Shown here: positions 5,315 to 8,364 of the stretch, in pieces
Layout of the letters: every line of letters begins with the position of its first letter
Numbering within the stretch: position 1 is the first letter of the stretch
Translations under genes and position numbers: made by a program
The notes under the pieces: model-generated
What the model saw: only the letters and a program-made list of their open reading frames with translations
Database searches by the model: none
What the model was told of the DNA's origin: nothing
Source of the DNA: Planctomycetota bacterium
GTDB lineage: Bacteria > Planctomycetota > MHYJ01 > WSZJ01 > JACPWG01
Reading direction: 5' to 3'
Assembly: GCA_016220045.1 (NCBI GenBank)
Contig: JACRIP010000143.1
Span: 1 to 8,364 of the forward strand
DNA length: 8,364 nt

Positions 5315-6703
5315 CTACAGCCCGTATTCCTTGAGCTTCTTCTGCAACGCGCGCCGGCTGATGCCGAGCCGGGCCGCGGCATGTGTACGGTTTTGACCCG
5401 ATTCCTCAAGGGCCCGCTCGATCAGCGTGCGCTCGAGCGCCCCGGTCGCGTGGGCCAGGATCTCCTTCATCCCGGTCGCCGCCGCCGCGGGGAGATCGGC
5501 GGGCGCCGCTGCGGCCGGCGCCACCGCCGGCGCCGCCCGCCCGCCGCCCGCCGCGATCTCGGGCGGCAGATCCGCCGGATCGATCGCCGCCCCGCCCGCC
5601 AGCACCACCGCCCGCTCGATCGCGTGCTCCAGTTCGCGCACGTTCCCCGGCCAATGCCAGGCCACGAGCCGCCCCAAGGCCGCCGCGCTCAGCGTCATCG
5701 GCCCGCGCCCGTTGGCCGCGGCGAAGCGCGCCAGGAAGCCCAGCGCCAGCTCCGGCACATCCCCGATCCGCTCCCGCAGCGGCGGCAACGCGATCTCCAC
5801 CACCTGCACGCGGAAGTACAGATCCTCGCGGAAGCGCCCCGCGGCCACGGCACGCCGCAGGTCGCAGTTGGTCGCCGCCACCACCCGCACGTCCGCGCGC
5901 TGCGTGCCCACGCCCCCCAGCCGCTCAAACTCCCGCTCCTGGAGCACGCGCAACAGCTTCGCCTGCGTCGCGTTCGACAGTTCGCCGATCTCGTCGAGCA
6001 GGATCGTACCGCCCTGCGCCAGCTCGAAGCGACCGGGCTTGGCATGCGTCGCCCCCGTGAAGGCCCCGGCCTCGTACCCGAACAGTTCGCTCTCGAGCAG
6101 CGTTTCGGGGAGCGCCGCGCAGTTGACCTTGACCAGCGGCCCGGCGCGACGCGGACTCTGCGCGTGCAGCGCCCGCGCCACCAGTTCCTTGCCGGTCCCG
6201 CTCTCGCCGGTGATCAGCACGGTCGCGGGCGACGGGGCGACCTTCGCGATGAGCGCCGTCACCGCCTGCATGCGCGGGTCGCGGCCCAGGAAGACCGGCT
6301 CTCCCGCCGCCGTCGGCAAGGTCCGGGCCGCGCCGCGCAGCGCCTTGCCGACCGCGAAGAGCAGCGCCTCGCGGTCCACCGGCTTGACCAGAAAATCGCC
6401 CGCCCCGCCCTTCATCGCCGCGACCGCCGTCTGGATCGTCCCGTAGGCGGTCATCAGGATCACCGGCAGCTCGGGGCGGGTGCGAGCCGCGCGCGCGAGC
6501 AGCTCCAGCCCGTCGAGACCGGGCAGCCGCAGGTCGGTGAGCACCAGACCGAGCTCGGGGTCGGCGAGCCGCGGCAGCGCCTCCTCGGCCCGGCCGACGA
6601 CGATCGCCCGGTACCCGGCCTGCTCGAGCAGTCCGGCCAATACCCGACCCAGGTTGACCTCGTCCTCGACGATGAGGATCGTGGGCGCGCGCGTGGGCTT
6701 CAT
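5315..6703 (-). CDS. NtrC-family sigma54-dependent response regulator
   Basis: 462 residues with the complete NtrC layout. The receiver domain (about 8-120) has the phospho-acceptor Asp57 in LTDLRLPG, the acidic pair Glu13/Asp14, Thr85 and Lys107. The central AAA+ domain (about 138-365) has Walker A GESGTGKE (166-173), the sigma54-contacting loop GAFTGA (213-218), Walker B GGTILLDEIG (231-240), the FREDLYFRV segment (291-299) and WPGNVRELEH (351-360). An Ala/Pro-rich linker (about 384-411) leads to a Fis-type helix-turn-helix (about 423-460) with LGISRRALQKKL. It should, when phosphorylated, hydrolyse ATP to open sigma54 promoters. It starts 7 bp after the histidine kinase stop, so the kinase is its likely partner. 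A GGGAAG about 11 nt upstream, within the kinase end, is a plausible ribosome site. Target genes are unknown. Confidence 0.95.
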   Translation of the reverse strand: MKPTRAPTILIVEDEVNLGRVLAGLLEQAGYRAIVVGRAEEALPRLADPELGLVLTDLRLPGLDGLELLARAARTRPELPVILMTAYGTIQTAVAAMKGGAGDFLVKPVDREALLFAVGKALRGAARTLPTAAGEPVFLGRDPRMQAVTALIAKVAPSPATVLITGESGTGKELVARALHAQSPRRAGPLVKVNCAALPETLLESELFGYEAGAFTGATHAKPGRFELAQGGTILLDEIGELSNATQAKLLRVLQEREFERLGGVGTQRADVRVVAATNCDLRRAVAAGRFREDLYFRVQVVEIALPPLRERIGDVPELALGFLARFAAANGRGPMTLSAAALGRLVAWHWPGNVRELEHAIERAVVLAGGAAIDPADLPPEIAAGGGRAAPAVAPAAAAPADLPAAAATGMKEILAHATGALERTLIERALEESGQNRTHAAARLGISRRALQKKLKEYGL

Positions 6704-6710
6704 GATCAGG

Positions 6711-8258
6711 CTACTTCCCTAGATGTGAGGAGACCGGCAGGCTGACGAGGAAGCGGCTGCCGCCGCCGGGGCGCGCGGCCCACTCGATGCGTCCGCGGTG
6801 CGCCTCGACCACGCGCTGGACGATCGCCAGGCCGAGACCGGAGCCGCCGGGCTTGGTGGTCACGTAGGGCTCGAAGAGGCGTTCCCGCTCGGCCGGCGGC
6901 ACGCCGCCGCCGCGATCCGCCACTTCGAGTTCGACGGCGGGCGCCGGCCCGCCTCCGCCGGCGACGCCGGAGAGCACGCGCGTCGCTACGCGCACTTCGC
7001 CGCCGTCCGGCTGTGCCTCGGCGGCGTTCTTGACCAGGTTGATGAGCGCCGAGCGCAGCAGCTCGGGATCGGCCTCGATCTCGGCCACGCGCGGATCGAG
7101 GTCGGCGGCGAGGGCGACGCCGGGGCCAAGGCCGTGCGCGAGCAGGGCGAGCACGGAGGAGACCAGGTCGTTGAGCCGCACCCGCTGCGGGCGCAGCTCG
7201 AGCGGCTGGGTGACGGAACGCATCTCCTCGACCAGGCGGTCGAGCCGGCGGATTTCCTCGACCGTGATCGCGCAAAAGGAGCGCAGGCGCTCGGCGCGCG
7301 CGGCGGCGACGGCGGCGTCCTCCGCGCCGGCCGGCGGCAAGGCGCGCACCTCCTCCTGGATATACTGGAGGGCGCCCGAGATCGCGGCCAGGGGATTGCG
7401 GATCTCGTGGGCGACGCCCGCGGCCATGGCGCCGAGCGCGGCGAGCCGGCGCGTGCGTTCCGCCTCGGCATGCCACGCGCCGAGCAGGGCGCGGAAGGCG
7501 CCGAAGAGCAGGCCGGACAGGCAGAGGGCCAGGAACAGCGCGAGGTCAAGGTGCCCAGGGAGATACCTGAAGCTCGCGAAGTACCCGAGCGTGGCGGCGG
7601 CGCAGAGGGCGAGGAGAAGGAGGCTGCGGCCGAGCGCGACCTCGAGATCGAGCAGGTGATGACGCAGGATGGCGTAGCCGAGGAGGAGCGCGGCGAGCGG
7701 GCTGCCGGCGCGGGCGAGCAGGAGGAGGAGGGTGGGGGGATCGGGCAGGAAGAGCGGGGCGCGCGCGGCGATCGACACGACGAGGGCGGCGAGCGCGTAG
7801 GCGAGGCGGTTGCGTTCCTGGCGATCGGGAGCGGCGACCCAGGCGCGGCGGAGGAGCCAAACGGCGGTCGCCGTGAAGGGAAAGGGCACGGCCAGGCTGA
7901 CCAGGGCCCAGGCCGGCGCGGCGGCGGCGGCGCGCAGGGCGGGCAGCGCGAGCGGGGCGACGTTGGCGGCGGCGAGCAGGCCGGCGAGCGGGTAGAGGAG
8001 CGCACGGGCGCGACGGAAGCGTTCGTGCACGCCGAGGTAGCGCGCGACGGCGGAGAAGAGGAAGGCGGGGGCCAGGCAGGCGGCGGCGAGAAGGACGGCC
8101 TGCCAGGCGGGGTCGCGGAAGAAGGCCTGGGCGAATTCGGCGAAGTTCCAGACGAAGAGGGCGAGGCAGAGGCCGAGGAGGGGGCGGGCGGTGGCGCGCC
8201 AGGTCGCGGGGCGGGCGCGCGGGTCGGGTGCCGCGGGGGCCGTGGGTAATGCGGACAT
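6711..8258 (-). CDS. Multi-TM sensor histidine kinase, partner of the NtrC-type regulator
   Basis: 515 residues from the ATG at 8258 (numbers below count from the GTG at 8264, two codons earlier). The N-terminal half (about 28-260) has seven or eight hydrophobic segments, with a RHHLLDLEVALGRSLL stretch (201-216) recalling 7TM-type histidine kinase sensors. The dimerisation domain has H-box GVAHEIRNPLAAI (283-295; phospho-His286). The ATPase domain has N-box LINLVKNAAEA (407-417), G1 DRGGG (450-454), F-box LFEPYVTTK (463-471) and G2 GGSGLGLA (473-480). It should autophosphorylate and pass phosphate to Asp57 of the regulator encoded next. The signal is unknown; with no evident periplasmic domain it may sense lipids, membrane state or a small molecule in the bilayer. 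Insertions after the H-box (about 308-325) and before G1 (about 430-443) are low-complexity Ala/Gly/Pro. Confidence 0.93.
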   Translation of the reverse strand: MSALPTAPAAPDPRARPATWRATARPLLGLCLALFVWNFAEFAQAFFRDPAWQAVLLAAACLAPAFLFSAVARYLGVHERFRRARALLYPLAGLLAAANVAPLALPALRAAAAAPAWALVSLAVPFPFTATAVWLLRRAWVAAPDRQERNRLAYALAALVVSIAARAPLFLPDPPTLLLLLARAGSPLAALLLGYAILRHHLLDLEVALGRSLLLLALCAAATLGYFASFRYLPGHLDLALFLALCLSGLLFGAFRALLGAWHAEAERTRRLAALGAMAAGVAHEIRNPLAAISGALQYIQEEVRALPPAGAEDAAVAAARAERLRSFCAITVEEIRRLDRLVEEMRSVTQPLELRPQRVRLNDLVSSVLALLAHGLGPGVALAADLDPRVAEIEADPELLRSALINLVKNAAEAQPDGGEVRVATRVLSGVAGGGGPAPAVELEVADRGGGVPPAERERLFEPYVTTKPGGSGLGLAIVQRVVEAHRGRIEWAARPGGGSRFLVSLPVSSHLGK

Positions 8259-8263
8259 GCCCA

Positions 8264-8270
8264 CTCCCCC
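8264..8270 (-). promoter_or_regulatory. Ribosome site favouring the ATG at 8258 for the kinase
   Basis: Read on the minus strand this is GGGGGAG, ending 5 nt before the ATG at 8258. The alternative GTG at 8264 overlaps this site but has its own GGAGG (8277-8273) 8 nt upstream, inside the GC-rich inverted repeat. The choice between them changes the protein by two residues only. Confidence 0.5.
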
Positions 8271-8271
8271 A

Positions 8272-8349
8272 CCCTCCCCCGCTGCGGCGGGGGAGGGGGA
8301 CGCGGGGGAGGCGACGGGCGCGGCGGCAGGTGCGGCGGGGGTGGGGGAC
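8272..8349. repeat. GC-rich inverted repeat upstream of the kinase, with two more copies of the 19-mer
   Basis: CCCTCCCCCGC (8272-8282) and GCGGGGGAGGG (8287-8297) form a perfect 11-bp stem with a TGCG loop; the stem sequence is identical to that at 3893/3941. The 19-mer TGCGGCGGGGGAGGGGGAC occurs at 8283-8301 and again, with A to T, at 8331-8349. This repeat occupies the kinase leader, and its left edge lies 14 bp upstream of the kinase ATG. It may continue past the window end. Confidence 0.8.
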
Positions 8350-8364
8350 GCGGGGAAGGGGGAC

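Noticed and set aside
5168..6745. 525-residue plus-strand reading frame opposite the sigma54 regulator
   Set aside because: Arg/Gln/His-rich composition typical of an antisense frame; the minus strand encodes an unambiguous NtrC protein.
6798..8249. 483-residue plus-strand reading frame opposite the kinase
   Set aside because: Gly/Glu/Arg-rich low-complexity product with no fold; the minus strand carries all histidine-kinase boxes.

Overview
This is a GC-rich bacterial window with six supported genes in three transcription groups, separated by intergenic DNA dense in short repeats. Very high GC, the sigma54-dependent response regulator, the archaeal-type membrane Lon and the repeat-filled spacers suggest an environmental high-GC Gram-negative lineage. 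Planctomycetota is my best guess, with Acidobacteriota or Myxococcota-like groups as alternatives; this is inference and confidence is low.

Layout. Positions 1-43 are a near-perfect palindrome. A textbook sigma70-type promoter (183-212), a short hairpin with a T8 run (218-247) and a Shine-Dalgarno site lead into a membrane LonB-like AAA+ protein (261-2150, +). Its Lon protease domain appears to lack both catalytic residues, and its C-terminal tail is encoded by a 7-bp repeat array. The 2151-2374 spacer holds two hairpins and another heptamer array. Next comes a tight two-gene operon on +: a 6-phospho-3-hexuloisomerase-type SIS protein (2375-2938) and an arginase (2946-3839). The 381-bp spacer 3840-4220 is almost entirely repeat: a large GC-rich inverted repeat, a three-hairpin module and an 11-unit heptamer array that stops at the next gene's Shine-Dalgarno site. 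An exported thioredoxin-fold/TPR protein follows (4221-5072, +).

On the minus strand, converging on it, is a two-component operon: a multi-TM histidine kinase (8258-6711) followed 7 bp later by an NtrC-type sigma54 activator (6703-5315). The window ends in more copies of the GC-rich inverted repeat seen at 3893-3955.

The genes do not form one obvious pathway. The kinase and regulator are a sensor/activator pair, and the isomerase and arginase are probably co-transcribed. The most unusual points are the apparently protease-dead membrane Lon and the recurrence of unrelated-sequence tandem repeats that all have a 7-bp period and sit at gene boundaries. I found no mobile element, CRISPR array, tRNA or rRNA.
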